From NCBI RefSeq assembly GCF_037977055.1, contig NZ_CP150274.1, positions 6,944,001 to 7,008,000 of the forward strand: DNA of 64,000 nt. The letters are read 5' to 3'. Positions 34,561 to 43,210 of this stretch are shown here, piece after piece. Within the stretch, counting starts at the first letter, position 1; every line of letters begins with the position of its first letter. The DNA is from Paenibacillus sp. FSL K6-1096 (GTDB lineage Bacteria > Bacillota > Bacilli > Paenibacillales > Paenibacillaceae). A model generated the notes under the pieces. That model was not told where the DNA came from, did no database searches, and was given only the letters and a program-made list of their open reading frames with translations. Made by a program: the position numbers and the translations under genes.

Positions 34561-35013
34561 TTACTTGTGAGGCTGTGCTTGCTTGCGTCTGAAGATGTAC
34601 ATTTTCCATTGATAATGGATGAAGCAGCCGATGCAGAACCCGAGAATAGCGACTGTTGCCGCGACTGCAACCATAATCGTGAAAAGATATCCGGCAACCG
34701 TCCAGCCGGCCGTAAAGCTGACCAGTCCCGCAGCCAGACAGAAGACGGCAATCTTCTGGTTGAATTGCTGCTGCTCCGGGTCTTCCAGCACATAAGCAGA
34801 ACGCGGCTTGGTCAGCAGCCGGCTGCTTAGCTTCATTACAGGATTATAGCTGAACAGCAAGCCTGATAATCCGGCAGCAAGCGGAAGCGCAAGAATCCAG
34901 CGGATTCCTGTAAATAAGGCAAGTAGTACAGAGATCACAATAAAAGCCTGATTAATCTTCACCAGCGGCCGGGGAATTCCCTGAGCGGAAGGTAATGGAT
35001 TCACTGAAATCAT
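34561..35013 (-). CDS. DUF4395 family membrane protein
   Basis: 150 residues with four predicted membrane segments. The first pair spans roughly residues 24-52 and the second pair 88-132. The C-terminal CIGCFIHYQWKMYIF carries a CxxC-like Cys pair often seen in DUF4395 proteins, some of which associate with thiol/disulfide systems. GAAAGGT precedes the start on the minus strand. It runs convergently toward the previous gene. Confidence 0.78.
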   Translation of the reverse strand: MISVNPLPSAQGIPRPLVKINQAFIVISVLLALFTGIRWILALPLAAGLSGLLFSYNPVMKLSSRLLTKPRSAYVLEDPEQQQFNQKIAVFCLAAGLVSFTAGWTVAGYLFTIMVAVAATVAILGFCIGCFIHYQWKMYIFRRKQAQPHK

Positions 35014-35113
35014 ACCTTTCTTATTGGAATGATGTAATTAAGAAAATTATATCGGTTGATCGGATACCTGGCAATCCTTAAGTTGGATACTTCAAATTTG
35101 AATTTATTTTCTG

Positions 35114-35143
35114 TTGACATGAAGAGATTTTTCGTGGTTATAT
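35114..35143 (+). promoter_or_regulatory. Promoter of the lmrA-like gene
   Basis: TTGACA (35114-35119), 18-bp spacer, TTATAT (35138-35143). Confidence 0.5.
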
Positions 35144-35147
35144 TATG

Positions 35148-35163
35148 TAGACCAATTGTTATA
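35148..35163. promoter_or_regulatory. Candidate LmrA-type operator
   Basis: TAGACCAATTGTTATA, an imperfect dyad whose left half AGACC matches the AGACC/GGTCT boxes known for LmrA/YxaF-type regulators. It overlaps the predicted transcription start. Confidence 0.5.
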
Positions 35164-35196
35164 ATGGCAGATTGTCATGATAAGGAAGTGTCCGGC

Positions 35197-35766
35197 TTGT
35201 CGAACAGACATAATGCACGTGAAGCTATTGTGGATACGGCTTCGAGATTGTTTTTCACACAGGGCTATCATGCTACCGGTCTGAATCAGATCATTAAGGA
35301 CAGCGAATCGCCTAAGGGATCATTGTATTATTACTTCCCTGACGGCAAAGAGGAGCTGGCGCTGACCTGCATTCACCGGACCAGTGAAGAAGTGGCGGGG
35401 TCGCTGAGGTATTATATGGAGAGCGAGGGCTCCGCGGCTCTTGCCGTCCAGAAATTCATACTGTCCATGGCGGAGACTGCGGAGACCTCGTCTTTTGAGG
35501 GATTGGTACCGTTCAGCTTCTGGGTGGCGGCCGAGACCTCCTGCGTTAGCGATGAGCTGCGCAGCGCCTGTCAATGTGTGTTCAAGGATTGGCAGAATGT
35601 CATCGTTCAGCGTCTCATCGGTGATGGGGTGGAGGAAGAAGCGGCGGAACGCAAGGCGGTTGTGGCCGTCTCCTTGTTCGAAGGAGCGCTGCTGCTCGCA
35701 TTGACAAGCAAGAGCACGTATCCGCTGGTTGCGGCAGCAGAGAGCGTTCAGGCTATTTTGGAATAG
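35197..35766 (+). CDS. lmrA: TetR family regulator, LmrA/YxaF type
   Basis: 189 residues. The N-terminal helix-turn-helix AIVDTASRLFFTQGYHATGL plus NQIIKDSESPKGSLYYYFPD closely matches B. subtilis LmrA/YxaF, and the C-terminal ligand domain includes FWVAAETSCVSDELR. TTG 35197 follows AAGGAAG; upstream starts (GTG 35188, ATG 35164) are possible. An LmrB-type pump gene follows 79 bases later, reproducing the lmrAB arrangement. It likely represses the operon until a drug or flavonoid binds. Confidence 0.82.
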   Translation: MSNRHNAREAIVDTASRLFFTQGYHATGLNQIIKDSESPKGSLYYYFPDGKEELALTCIHRTSEEVAGSLRYYMESEGSAALAVQKFILSMAETAETSSFEGLVPFSFWVAAETSCVSDELRSACQCVFKDWQNVIVQRLIGDGVEEEAAERKAVVAVSLFEGALLLALTSKSTYPLVAAAESVQAILE

Positions 35767-35845
35767 CCACAGTAGCAATACAAGCAAGATTAGCAGTAAG
35801 CAGCACCTACAGAGAGAGTATACAGATAATCAGGAGGATACGAGA

Positions 35846-37312
35846 GTGAATGCAACTATGACTGACAAGGGGCAGACAGCGCCCCGGCAATTCAAGACTT
35901 TACCTATTCTGATCTCCCTGCTGATTGCCGGATTCATCGGCATGTTCAGTGAGACCGCGTTAAATGTCGCTTTAAGCGATCTGATGAATGTTCTGCAAAT
36001 AACACCAACGACTGCGCAGTGGCTGACTACCGCTTATCTGCTTACCCTGGGGATTCTGGTTCCGATCTCCGGGCTGCTGCTGCAATGGTTTACGACCCGC
36101 CAGCTATTTATCGCCGCCTTATCCTTCTCGATTGCAGGAACGTTCCTGGCAGCGATGGCTCCGAATTTCGAATTCCTGCTTACAGCCAGAGTAGTTCAGG
36201 CCATGGGCACTGCACTTCTTCTGCCGCTGATGTTCAACACGATACTGGTGATTATTCCGCCTGAGCGGAGAGGAGCGGCCATGGGATTGATCGGGCTGGT
36301 CATCATGGTAGCGCCGGCGATTGGACCTACCATTGCCGGACTGCTGATTGAGAGTCTGAGCTGGCACTGGATCTTCTGGCTGGCTCTGCCGTTCCTGTTC
36401 ATTGCACTGGTGAGCGGTATTCTGTTCATGCAGAATGTTACGGAAGTGACGAAGCCGAAGATTGACATTCTGTCCATCCTGTTATCCTCCTTCGGATTCG
36501 GCGGCATCGTGTACGGGTTCAGCAGCGCCGGTGAATCGGAGGGCTGGGGAAGCCCGAAGGTGATTGTGGCCATTGCAATTGGTGTCATTGCACTGATCCT
36601 GTTCTGCATCCGCCAGCTGACGATGAAGCAGCCGATGATTGATCTGCGCGCCTTCAAGTTCCCGATGTTCGTGGTAGGTCTGCTGATGGTCTTCATCTGT
36701 ATGATGGTCATTCTCTCCTCCATGCTGATTCTTCCGCTGTATCTGCAGCAGGGGCAAGGATATACTGCCTTCAAAGCAGGACTGTTGCTGCTGCCGGGCG
36801 GGATCATCAACGGGCTGATGTCGCCGGTGATGGGACGTCTGTTCGATAAATACGGCCCGAAATGGCTGGTTATCCCCGGCCTGGTGCTGGTCGCCGTCTC
36901 CTTGTGGTTCTTCTCGGGCATTACGGCTACTTCTACCGTGGTCTTCGTAATTGTGCTGCATAGTGTGCTGATGATCGGTATCTCCATGATTATGATGCCT
37001 GCCCAGACCAACGGGATCAACCAGCTTCCGCTGGAATATTACCCGCATGGTACAGCGATCATGAATACCCTTCAGCAGGTAGCGGGTGCGATTGGTACGG
37101 CCCTGGCGGTAAGCATTATGACCTCCGGCTCCAAAAGCTTCTTGCAGAGTGTCAAGAACCCGGCTGATCCGCTGAACATTGGCGCTGCCTTCACGCACGG
37201 GGTGCAGAATGCCTTTGTCTTCGGGATGGTTATGGCCATCATCGGTCTGGTCATCGCCTTCTTCATCAAGCGTGTTATTGTTTCGCACAAGACGCAGGCT
37301 TCCATGCACTAA
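35846..37312 (+). CDS. lmrB: DHA2 family drug:H+ antiporter, LmrB-like
   Basis: Major facilitator with 14 predicted membrane segments, 488 residues. It matches B. subtilis LmrB in long stretches, for example GMFSETALNVALSDLMNVLQ and TTAYLLTLGILVPISGLLLQ, and keeps the DHA2 motif C region GPTIAGLLIESLSWHW. LmrB exports lincomycin and puromycin in Bacillus; the substrates here are unknown. GTG 35846 has AGGAGG eight bases upstream; ATG 35858 is the alternative. Confidence 0.9.
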   Translation: MNATMTDKGQTAPRQFKTLPILISLLIAGFIGMFSETALNVALSDLMNVLQITPTTAQWLTTAYLLTLGILVPISGLLLQWFTTRQLFIAALSFSIAGTFLAAMAPNFEFLLTARVVQAMGTALLLPLMFNTILVIIPPERRGAAMGLIGLVIMVAPAIGPTIAGLLIESLSWHWIFWLALPFLFIALVSGILFMQNVTEVTKPKIDILSILLSSFGFGGIVYGFSSAGESEGWGSPKVIVAIAIGVIALILFCIRQLTMKQPMIDLRAFKFPMFVVGLLMVFICMMVILSSMLILPLYLQQGQGYTAFKAGLLLLPGGIINGLMSPVMGRLFDKYGPKWLVIPGLVLVAVSLWFFSGITATSTVVFVIVLHSVLMIGISMIMMPAQTNGINQLPLEYYPHGTAIMNTLQQVAGAIGTALAVSIMTSGSKSFLQSVKNPADPLNIGAAFTHGVQNAFVFGMVMAIIGLVIAFFIKRVIVSHKTQASMH

Positions 37313-37324
37313 TTCGTCTGTTTC

Positions 37325-37376
37325 AAGAACCTCTCCTTTTGGGAATGGGTAACCATTTCTGAGGAGGGGTTCTTTT
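37325..37376 (+). terminator. Terminator after the lmrB-like gene
   Basis: Arms AAGAACCTCTCC and GGAGGGGTTCTT (one G-T pair) around a second dyad AATGG-GTAA-CCATT, ending in TTTT. Confidence 0.82.
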
Positions 37377-37454
37377 GTGGTTTACATACTGGACTTTATC
37401 TGGGTAATATTGTATATTAAGCATAGATATCCGATGTATAGGGAGGTAAAGACG

Positions 37455-37787
37455 ATGAAGGTCAGCAAGGAGATGCTGAAGGGCAGCACAGGGACTATGA
37501 TTCTTACGCTGCTGCTGGACAGACCGCTGTATGGTTACGAGCTGATTAAAGAGCTGGAGCAGCGCTCGCAGGGGGTTTTTGCGCTGAAGGAAGGCACGCT
37601 CTACCCGATTCTTCATGCGATGGAGAGTGAACACTGGGTGGAAGCCTACTGGACGGTGGTCGACGGTCGCAAGCGCAAGTATTACCGGCTGCTGGAGGAA
37701 GGCAGGCATAAGCTGCAGGAGAAGCGTGAGGAGTGGAAGCTGTTCAAAGGGGCAGTGGACTCTGTACTGGGGGAGGGCAGTGCGTAA
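37455..37787 (+). CDS. PadR family transcriptional regulator
   Basis: 110 residues with the PadR N-terminal winged helix: LLDRPLYGYELIKELEQRSQ, KEGTLYPILHAMESEHWVEA and DGRKRKYYRLLEEG. GGGAGGT precedes the ATG. The stop codon shares a base with the next start (TAATG), so regulator and target are translationally coupled, the usual arrangement for PadR and HAAS-domain proteins. A candidate promoter TTTACA-N18-TAATAT lies at 37381-37410. Confidence 0.92.
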   Translation: MKVSKEMLKGSTGTMILTLLLDRPLYGYELIKELEQRSQGVFALKEGTLYPILHAMESEHWVEAYWTVVDGRKRKYYRLLEEGRHKLQEKREEWKLFKGAVDSVLGEGSA

Positions 37788-39067
37788 TGGAACCGAATCA
37801 GAAGGTATTGAACCGCTATTTGAATAAGGTATGCGCCGAGGTGAGGGCCAAAGGGATGCACGATGAGATCCGGGAGGAGCTTAGCGGACATTTCGCCGAC
37901 CTGATGACGGAGAGGCAAGAGCAGGGGGCGACCGAGGAAGAGGCACAGCAATATGCCATCGCGCAATTGGGTGATCCGCAGGCCATTGGCCGGGAGCTGC
38001 ACCAGATACACAAGCCCCGGATTCCTTGGGCGCTGCTGATAGGCGTGATTCTGCTGTCAGCTGTAAGTTTGTTAGGGATGGGGGCTGTGGAAGCGGGAGT
38101 TAAGGATTACATTCCTGATGCTCTGATGCTGCGCCAGTTGGTATTTATCGCCCTTGGAGTTGCTGTAATGGCTATCATGTATTTCATCAATTTCAAGCAG
38201 TTGCAGCGGGCTTCGGGGTGGATTTATGGCGGAACATTACTAATGCTTGGGGCCAGTCTATGGCTTGGTCCAGATATGATGAATGGCAGCAGGCGTTATG
38301 TTGGAGTTCTGGGCTTCCCGTTTGATCTGATTGGATTCAGTCCATATCTCTTTGTCATTGCGCTGGCAGGAATCTGGAAGAAACCAGGTGTGATGCGCAC
38401 CACCGGCGGGGGGATGAGACAGTGGGCGGATTTAGGTCTGCTGCTGTTGCCTGCGGCCATTTACTGTATCGTTCCGTCTTTTGCCGAGCTGGTTGTATAT
38501 CTGGCGGTTGCATTACCTTTATATGTATGGATCACCCGGCGCTGGGTTAGAGCTGTTGTAATCGCTGCAGTATTTGCAGGTGTTGGGGCAATCTACGTAT
38601 GGAATAGAATAGGGACGGGTTATTATAGTTTCATTAACGGTTTGATTTACGACACCTTAACCTCCGCAGGCTGGGGAGGTCAGGGTATTGCTGGGATAGC
38701 TGTTGAGAAGCGTTTGCCCTATCCTTATACAGACCTTTTCCCAGTATATTTGATTCAGAGCTTCGGTTGGGCCGGGGGCCTGCTGCTGCTTGTGCTGGTC
38801 TGCTGGTTTGCACTCAGAATGATCGCCTATACCCGCTCTGTCAGCGATGCCTATGGGCGGGCGCTGATCTTTGCACTCTCTCTAATGTTAGCGATCCGCT
38901 TAATCTACGGTTTGTCTATTCTCACCGGCAGAATGCCGCTGATCTCGATACCGTTCCCGTTCCTGAGCTACGGACAGCATGTGTTCATTGAATTCGCCGC
39001 CCTCGGGCTGCTGATGGGGGTCTACCGGCGGAAGGATATGGTCCCTGCGGCACAAGTTCCCGCTTGA
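37787..39067 (+). CDS. HAAS-domain/SEDS fusion (FtsW/RodA/SpoVE-type) membrane protein
   Basis: 426 residues. The N-terminal 80 residues are a HAAS/DUF1700-like signalling domain (EIREELSGHFADLMTERQEQ, EEEAQQYAIAQLGDPQAIGREL), a domain normally paired with PadR regulators. The rest is a SEDS polytopic protein of about ten membrane segments. The conserved extracytoplasmic loop PYPYTDLFPVYLIQSFGW keeps the Asp that is catalytic in RodA/FtsW glycosyltransferases (about residue 316), and LSYGQHVFIEFAALGLLMGV matches the family's end. Likely role: lipid II polymerisation or transport under PadR control. No penicillin-binding protein partner is adjacent. Confidence 0.87.
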   Translation: MEPNQKVLNRYLNKVCAEVRAKGMHDEIREELSGHFADLMTERQEQGATEEEAQQYAIAQLGDPQAIGRELHQIHKPRIPWALLIGVILLSAVSLLGMGAVEAGVKDYIPDALMLRQLVFIALGVAVMAIMYFINFKQLQRASGWIYGGTLLMLGASLWLGPDMMNGSRRYVGVLGFPFDLIGFSPYLFVIALAGIWKKPGVMRTTGGGMRQWADLGLLLLPAAIYCIVPSFAELVVYLAVALPLYVWITRRWVRAVVIAAVFAGVGAIYVWNRIGTGYYSFINGLIYDTLTSAGWGGQGIAGIAVEKRLPYPYTDLFPVYLIQSFGWAGGLLLLVLVCWFALRMIAYTRSVSDAYGRALIFALSLMLAIRLIYGLSILTGRMPLISIPFPFLSYGQHVFIEFAALGLLMGVYRRKDMVPAAQVPA

Positions 39068-39139
39068 TGCTGGACGGCTGCCTGGGCAGCACGTATACTG
39101 GAGCTGAAACAGAGGAACAGGCAGAGAGGAGGCGCGGAG

Positions 39140-39910
39140 TTGGACAAGCCGGGAGGTAAAATGAGTAGGCTGGCATTGTTCTTGATTACGCTGCTTGTAG
39201 GCGGTGCGGCGCTGCTATCGGGGGCTACCACAAGTGCTGTTGCTGAAGCAGGGACCGCTAAGGCGCAAGGTGCACCGGCTGCCGCAGTGAAGCAGAACAA
39301 GCTCCCCGGCGGGTTCGTCTATCTGGATGAGGTGATTCCGTCAGCGCAATATGAGATCCGGTACTTCAGCACGAATAATTTCACAGGAACCCGGGTGGAC
39401 GGGTATAAGGCGCCGCTGGCTATTTTCTCCAAGACTGCTGCCGACGCGCTGAAGAAGGTCAGTGATGATCTGGAACGCAAAGGCTATATTCTGCGAATCT
39501 ATGATGCTTACCGCCCGCAAAAGGCAGTAGACCACTTCGTACGCTGGTCTCAGGACGCCAGTGACCTGAAGATGAAGGCACAGTATTATCCGAAGCTGGA
39601 CAAGCGGAACCTGTTCAAGCTGGGCTTCATCGCTAGGAAATCCGGACATTCACGGGGCAGTACCATCGACCTGACACTGGCCTACAAGGACACAGGGGAG
39701 CTGGTGGATATGGGCAGCCCGTATGATTTTTTCGGGGAGATTTCTTATTATAATACAGGGCTCATCACCAGTAGCCAGCATGCGAACCGCAAGCTGCTGA
39801 AGGATGCGATGGTGAAGCAGGGCTTCAAGCCGTACACCAAGGAATGGTGGCATTTCACACTGATCAAGGAGCCTTATCCGAAGCAATATTTCAATTTCAA
39901 TGTGGAGTAA
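39140..39910 (+). CDS. Secreted D-Ala-D-Ala dipeptidase (VanX/M15 type)
   Basis: 256 residues with a signal peptide (LALFLITLLVGGAALLSG) and a VanX-type M15 zinc peptidase domain. Arg in YDAYRPQKAV, the zinc motif SGHSRGSTIDLTL (His about 170, Asp about 177) and EWWHF (Glu about 235, His about 238) are all present. VanX cleaves free D-Ala-D-Ala; an exported form more likely recycles wall-derived dipeptide or trims peptides outside. TTG 39140 follows AGAGGAGG; ATG 39161 is the alternative. It follows the SEDS gene by 72 bases. Confidence 0.88.
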   Translation: MDKPGGKMSRLALFLITLLVGGAALLSGATTSAVAEAGTAKAQGAPAAAVKQNKLPGGFVYLDEVIPSAQYEIRYFSTNNFTGTRVDGYKAPLAIFSKTAADALKKVSDDLERKGYILRIYDAYRPQKAVDHFVRWSQDASDLKMKAQYYPKLDKRNLFKLGFIARKSGHSRGSTIDLTLAYKDTGELVDMGSPYDFFGEISYYNTGLITSSQHANRKLLKDAMVKQGFKPYTKEWWHFTLIKEPYPKQYFNFNVE

Positions 39911-40009
39911 GGCTGTTCGAAAGTAAATGATAACGGTTAATGAATAATGTAGGTTAATCTCTGAGACATGCGTGCATAATATTCTAATACAGGGAAGGTG
40001 GGGATCGAT

Positions 40010-40795
40010 TTGTTCAGAAGAATCGCAGCCGTATTCCTAAGTGTAGTGTTATTAGCAGCAGGAGCAGGTGTATTGACCGGCAATCAGGTGAATGCCGCCA
40101 GCAGCATGAGAGTGATCGTCAACGGACAGGAATTGCAGCCGGGCGTAGGATCAGCCTACACCAGCGGCTCAAGCGTCATGCTTCCGCTGCTGGATACAGC
40201 CGAGGCCTTGAAGTATAGGGTCACTTTTACCGGTGCCACGGGAACCTTCCTGCTGGAACGCTTCCAGGAAAGTGTCCAATTCCGGCTGTCCGGACAGGAG
40301 CTGCTGCTTGATGGCAAGGACAAGGTTACGTATACGGACGGCTTTGAGCTGAAGCAAAAACGGGCGTATGCGCCGCTGTCCTTTTTCTCGGCGATAGGAC
40401 TGGTGACGTCTTATAATGCGGCTACAGGCCAGGTGGAGCTGTACACGCCGGAGGTAACAGCCAGTGCGGTAGCAGGCCTGCTCGCTTCAGGCAACTATCA
40501 GGCACTCCGCGACCGTTATTATGCAAAGGAGACTGAAGCGCTGTCTCAGCCCGTTCTCCAGCAGAGCTGGGAGGGCATGAGCGCGCCTGCGGGCAATTTC
40601 TTAGGCGTGAAGTCCACAGAGAGTAAGCATCAGGACGGCAATATCACAATTGTCAGTGTGTTAGCCTTCGCCAAGGGCGAGGCTGTGCTGACGCTTACGC
40701 TGAATGACTCGGGCAAGCTGACGAATCTGACGCTGGCTCCGGTTCCGGCGAAGGAAGTATCAGCCAGTCCGGTACAAACGCAGGCAGCGCCGTAA
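40010..40795 (+). CDS. Secreted stalk-domain/DUF3887-like protein
   Basis: 261 residues. A signal peptide (IAAVFLSVVLLAAGAGVLTG) is followed by a copper-amine-oxidase-N/stalk domain (MRVIVNGQELQPG ... AYAPLSFFSAIGLVTSYNAA, residues 33-140). A C-terminal domain resembles DUF3887 (LLASGNYQALRDRYYAKETE, LQQSWEGM). TTG 40010 with GGTGGGG six bases before it is preferred over GTG 39998. Function unknown; likely cell-surface. Confidence 0.72.
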   Translation: MFRRIAAVFLSVVLLAAGAGVLTGNQVNAASSMRVIVNGQELQPGVGSAYTSGSSVMLPLLDTAEALKYRVTFTGATGTFLLERFQESVQFRLSGQELLLDGKDKVTYTDGFELKQKRAYAPLSFFSAIGLVTSYNAATGQVELYTPEVTASAVAGLLASGNYQALRDRYYAKETEALSQPVLQQSWEGMSAPAGNFLGVKSTESKHQDGNITIVSVLAFAKGEAVLTLTLNDSGKLTNLTLAPVPAKEVSASPVQTQAAP

Positions 40796-40819
40796 CGTAT
40801 TCATTTCATTTTCACATGG

Positions 40820-40858
40820 AGGATTTCACAGTCTACAGGGCTGCTGGAATCCTTTTTT
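40820..40858 (+). terminator. Terminator after the stalk-domain gene
   Basis: Stem AGGATT / AATCCT with further CAG/CTG pairing inside, then TTTTTT. Confidence 0.72.
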
Positions 40859-40867
40859 AATTTGTTG

Positions 40868-40896
40868 TTGACAGGATGGGCGAAAAGGAGTAATTT
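40868..40896 (+). promoter_or_regulatory. Promoter of the TetR-MFS operon
   Basis: TTGACA (40868-40873), 17-bp spacer, TAATTT (40891-40896). Confidence 0.65.
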
Positions 40897-40906
40897 AAAA
40901 CTCTGA

Positions 40907-40921
40907 TTAAACATTGTTTAA
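40907..40921. promoter_or_regulatory. TetR operator candidate, perfect palindrome
   Basis: TTAAACA-T-TGTTTAA, a perfect 7-1-7 dyad beginning about ten bases after the -10 box, at or just after the transcription start. It lies upstream of a TetR gene and is the expected autoregulatory site. Confidence 0.7.
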
Positions 40922-40967
40922 ATCATTGATTAGGAATCTGAGGCAGAGGAGGGCAGCAAGCTTCATT

Positions 40968-41591
40968 ATGGCTAAATCGGACAGTAAGACGGATGCAACA
41001 GATAAAGATACGAAGCAGATTATTCTGGATGCCACTGTGGACTTGATCCGCGAGGAGGGATTTCGCTGCATCACCCTGCGCAGTATCGCTGCCCGGGCAG
41101 AGACCAATCTGGCGCTGGTGAATTATTACTACGGCTCCAAGGAGAAGCTGTTTGGGGATGCGGTGAAGCAGCTTATGTCGACTTTTGACGATGCCTTCAA
41201 GGTCCTGGAGGATACCTCTTTGCCGCCAAAAGAGCGCTTGAAGCTGTTCTTCACGCGGTACATTGTTAATCTCAGCCGCTATCCCGGTATGGCCCGGCAG
41301 ATGCTTGACCAACGGCCTCATATCATGGGCTCGCTCGATGAATATGCGAAATATTCCAAGCTGATGCGGATTGAACGGATTCTGGATGCGCTCGGGGAGA
41401 TTACCGGAGAACAGGACCGCGATAAGCTCATGATGATGAACATGCAGATCTACGGGGCGATTGTCTTCCCGGTGATTATGGTCAGCAGTCTGCCGAAGGA
41501 TCAGGAGGATCTCCAGCAAATCTTCAGGCTGTCTCCGCTGGAGGAACAGATTGACGGGTTGTTTGAGCTTTATTTTCACAAATATCATTAA
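40968..41591 (+). CDS. TetR/AcrR family transcriptional regulator
   Basis: 207 residues. The helix-turn-helix spans TKQIILDATVDLIREEGFRC and ITLRSIAARAETNLALVNYY, followed by YGSKEKLF. The C-terminal domain is all-helical. ATG 40968 was chosen; the frame extends to 40914, but that start falls inside the operator. A DHA2 transporter gene follows 30 bases later and is the likely target. Confidence 0.87.
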   Translation: MAKSDSKTDATDKDTKQIILDATVDLIREEGFRCITLRSIAARAETNLALVNYYYGSKEKLFGDAVKQLMSTFDDAFKVLEDTSLPPKERLKLFFTRYIVNLSRYPGMARQMLDQRPHIMGSLDEYAKYSKLMRIERILDALGEITGEQDRDKLMMMNMQIYGAIVFPVIMVSSLPKDQEDLQQIFRLSPLEEQIDGLFELYFHKYH

Positions 41592-41621
41592 TTTCGAACA
41601 GAGAGAAGAGTGGACAAGAGG

Positions 41622-43118
41622 ATGTCAAACCCTACTATACAAGCAGACAGCGCCGCAGAGGCGCCGTTCTCGCTCAGAGCAATACTGCCGCCGCTGCTGG
41701 CAATTATCGTGGGCATGATTATGGTTATTCTGGACAGCACAGCGGTGAATGTTGCCGTTCCGAACTTGGTACAATATTTCGATACGGACCTCAAGACGGT
41801 CCAATGGGCGATTACCGGCTATACGCTGGCGCTCGCGGCTGTCATTCCGCTGGCCGGCTACATGACGGACCGCTTCGGGTCCAAGCAGGTATTCCTGACT
41901 ACGGTCGCTATGTTCGTGCTCGGCTCTGTGCTGTGTTCGGTGGCCCAGACCTCCGCTCAGCTCGTGCTTTTCCGTGTTATCCAGGGTCTTGGCGGCGGGA
42001 TGGTCGCCCCTATCGGGATGGCGATGGTCTTCCGGCTGGCTCCGGCTGAACGCAGAGGCTCCATTATGGGGATGCTCGGGATTCCTATGCTGCTGGCTCC
42101 GGCGCTGGGACCGATCCTCTCAGGCTGGCTGGTGGAGTATGTGAGCTGGCACTGGATTTTCCTGATTAATCTGCCGATTGGGATTGTCGGTATTATTCTT
42201 GGCCTGAAGTATCTGCCGGTTACTGAGAAGAAGGGCAGAGCGCATCTTGATGTCTTCGGTATTATTCTGGCGCCGCTGGCCTTCTCCATGCTGGCCTATG
42301 GTGTCAATCAAGGCGGCAGTGAGAGCTGGGGCTCCACTGGAGCCATTGTCGGCTTGGCGGTTGGCGGAGCAGCGCTGGTCGTGTTCGTGATTATCGAGCT
42401 GCTGCAGAAGTATCCGCTGTTGGAGCTGCGCGTATTCCGTTCCTCCGACTTCACACGCGGGATCATTATCTCCTGGGTGACCCAGGCGGCACTGTTCGGC
42501 TCCATGCTGTTCGTTCCGCTGTATCTTCAGCAGATCCGCGCCTTCACTCCGCTGGAGACCGGGCTGATTCTGCTGCCGCAGGCTTTGGCTTCCGGGGTGG
42601 GGATGCCGCTGGGCGGCCGCCTGTTTGACAGAATCGGGGCGCGCCCGCTGGTCTTCATCGGCCTTAGTATTATTTCGACCGCGTTGTTCCTGCTGTCCGG
42701 GGTGACGGTAGACACCGGTCTTCCGGTCATTATGGGTTGTCTGGCGATGATGGGCCTGGGCATGGGCCTCTCGATGATGCCGGTCAACACCCATGTGCTG
42801 AATTCCGCGCCGCGTGAATGGGTTACCCGGGTGACTCCGCTGACCGCTGCGGCTCAGCAGGTCGTGGTCTCCTTCGCGGTAGCCGGTATGACCGGCTATC
42901 TGACCAGCCAGATCACCACCCATACGGTTGAGATGGCTCCCGGCGGCAATCCGCTGGTAGCGGCTGTACAGGGCTTCAATGATGTATTCTTCCTGTCGGC
43001 CTGCATCGCTGTGGCCGGGGTGGTTCTCAGTCTGATTCTGCGCCGTCCGAAGACAGCCGGAGCAGCGCCTTCTCCGGAAGAGCAGCAGACCGATGCTGCC
43101 ATGATGATGGGGCATTAA
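41622..43118 (+). CDS. DHA2 family MFS drug transporter
   Basis: 498 residues and 14 predicted membrane segments, with motif D1/A region MVILDSTAVNVAVPNL and GYMTDRFGSKQVFLTTV, and motif C GPILSGWLVEYVSWHW. It belongs to the EmrB/QacA group and differs clearly from the LmrB-like pump at 35846. GTG 41610 is an alternative start. It is co-transcribed with the TetR gene, so expression is probably ligand-induced. Confidence 0.9.
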   Translation: MSNPTIQADSAAEAPFSLRAILPPLLAIIVGMIMVILDSTAVNVAVPNLVQYFDTDLKTVQWAITGYTLALAAVIPLAGYMTDRFGSKQVFLTTVAMFVLGSVLCSVAQTSAQLVLFRVIQGLGGGMVAPIGMAMVFRLAPAERRGSIMGMLGIPMLLAPALGPILSGWLVEYVSWHWIFLINLPIGIVGIILGLKYLPVTEKKGRAHLDVFGIILAPLAFSMLAYGVNQGGSESWGSTGAIVGLAVGGAALVVFVIIELLQKYPLLELRVFRSSDFTRGIIISWVTQAALFGSMLFVPLYLQQIRAFTPLETGLILLPQALASGVGMPLGGRLFDRIGARPLVFIGLSIISTALFLLSGVTVDTGLPVIMGCLAMMGLGMGLSMMPVNTHVLNSAPREWVTRVTPLTAAAQQVVVSFAVAGMTGYLTSQITTHTVEMAPGGNPLVAAVQGFNDVFFLSACIAVAGVVLSLILRRPKTAGAAPSPEEQQTDAAMMMGH

Positions 43119-43170
43119 TCGGAGACAATTGTTAAAGGAAGATGCTGTAGACTCACCTTATAGACATACA

Positions 43171-43210
43171 AAGAGCGTCCCTGGCTGCCTGTTGGCAGGG
43201 GGCGTTTTTT
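43171..43210 (+). terminator. Terminator after the DHA2 gene
   Basis: GCGTCCCTG / CAGGGGGCG with inner CTGCC-TGTT-GGCAG, then TTTTTT. Confidence 0.8.

Noticed and set aside
36196..37309. Long minus-strand open frames opposite lmrB
   Set aside because: They are antisense shadows of a membrane protein gene with no start signal.
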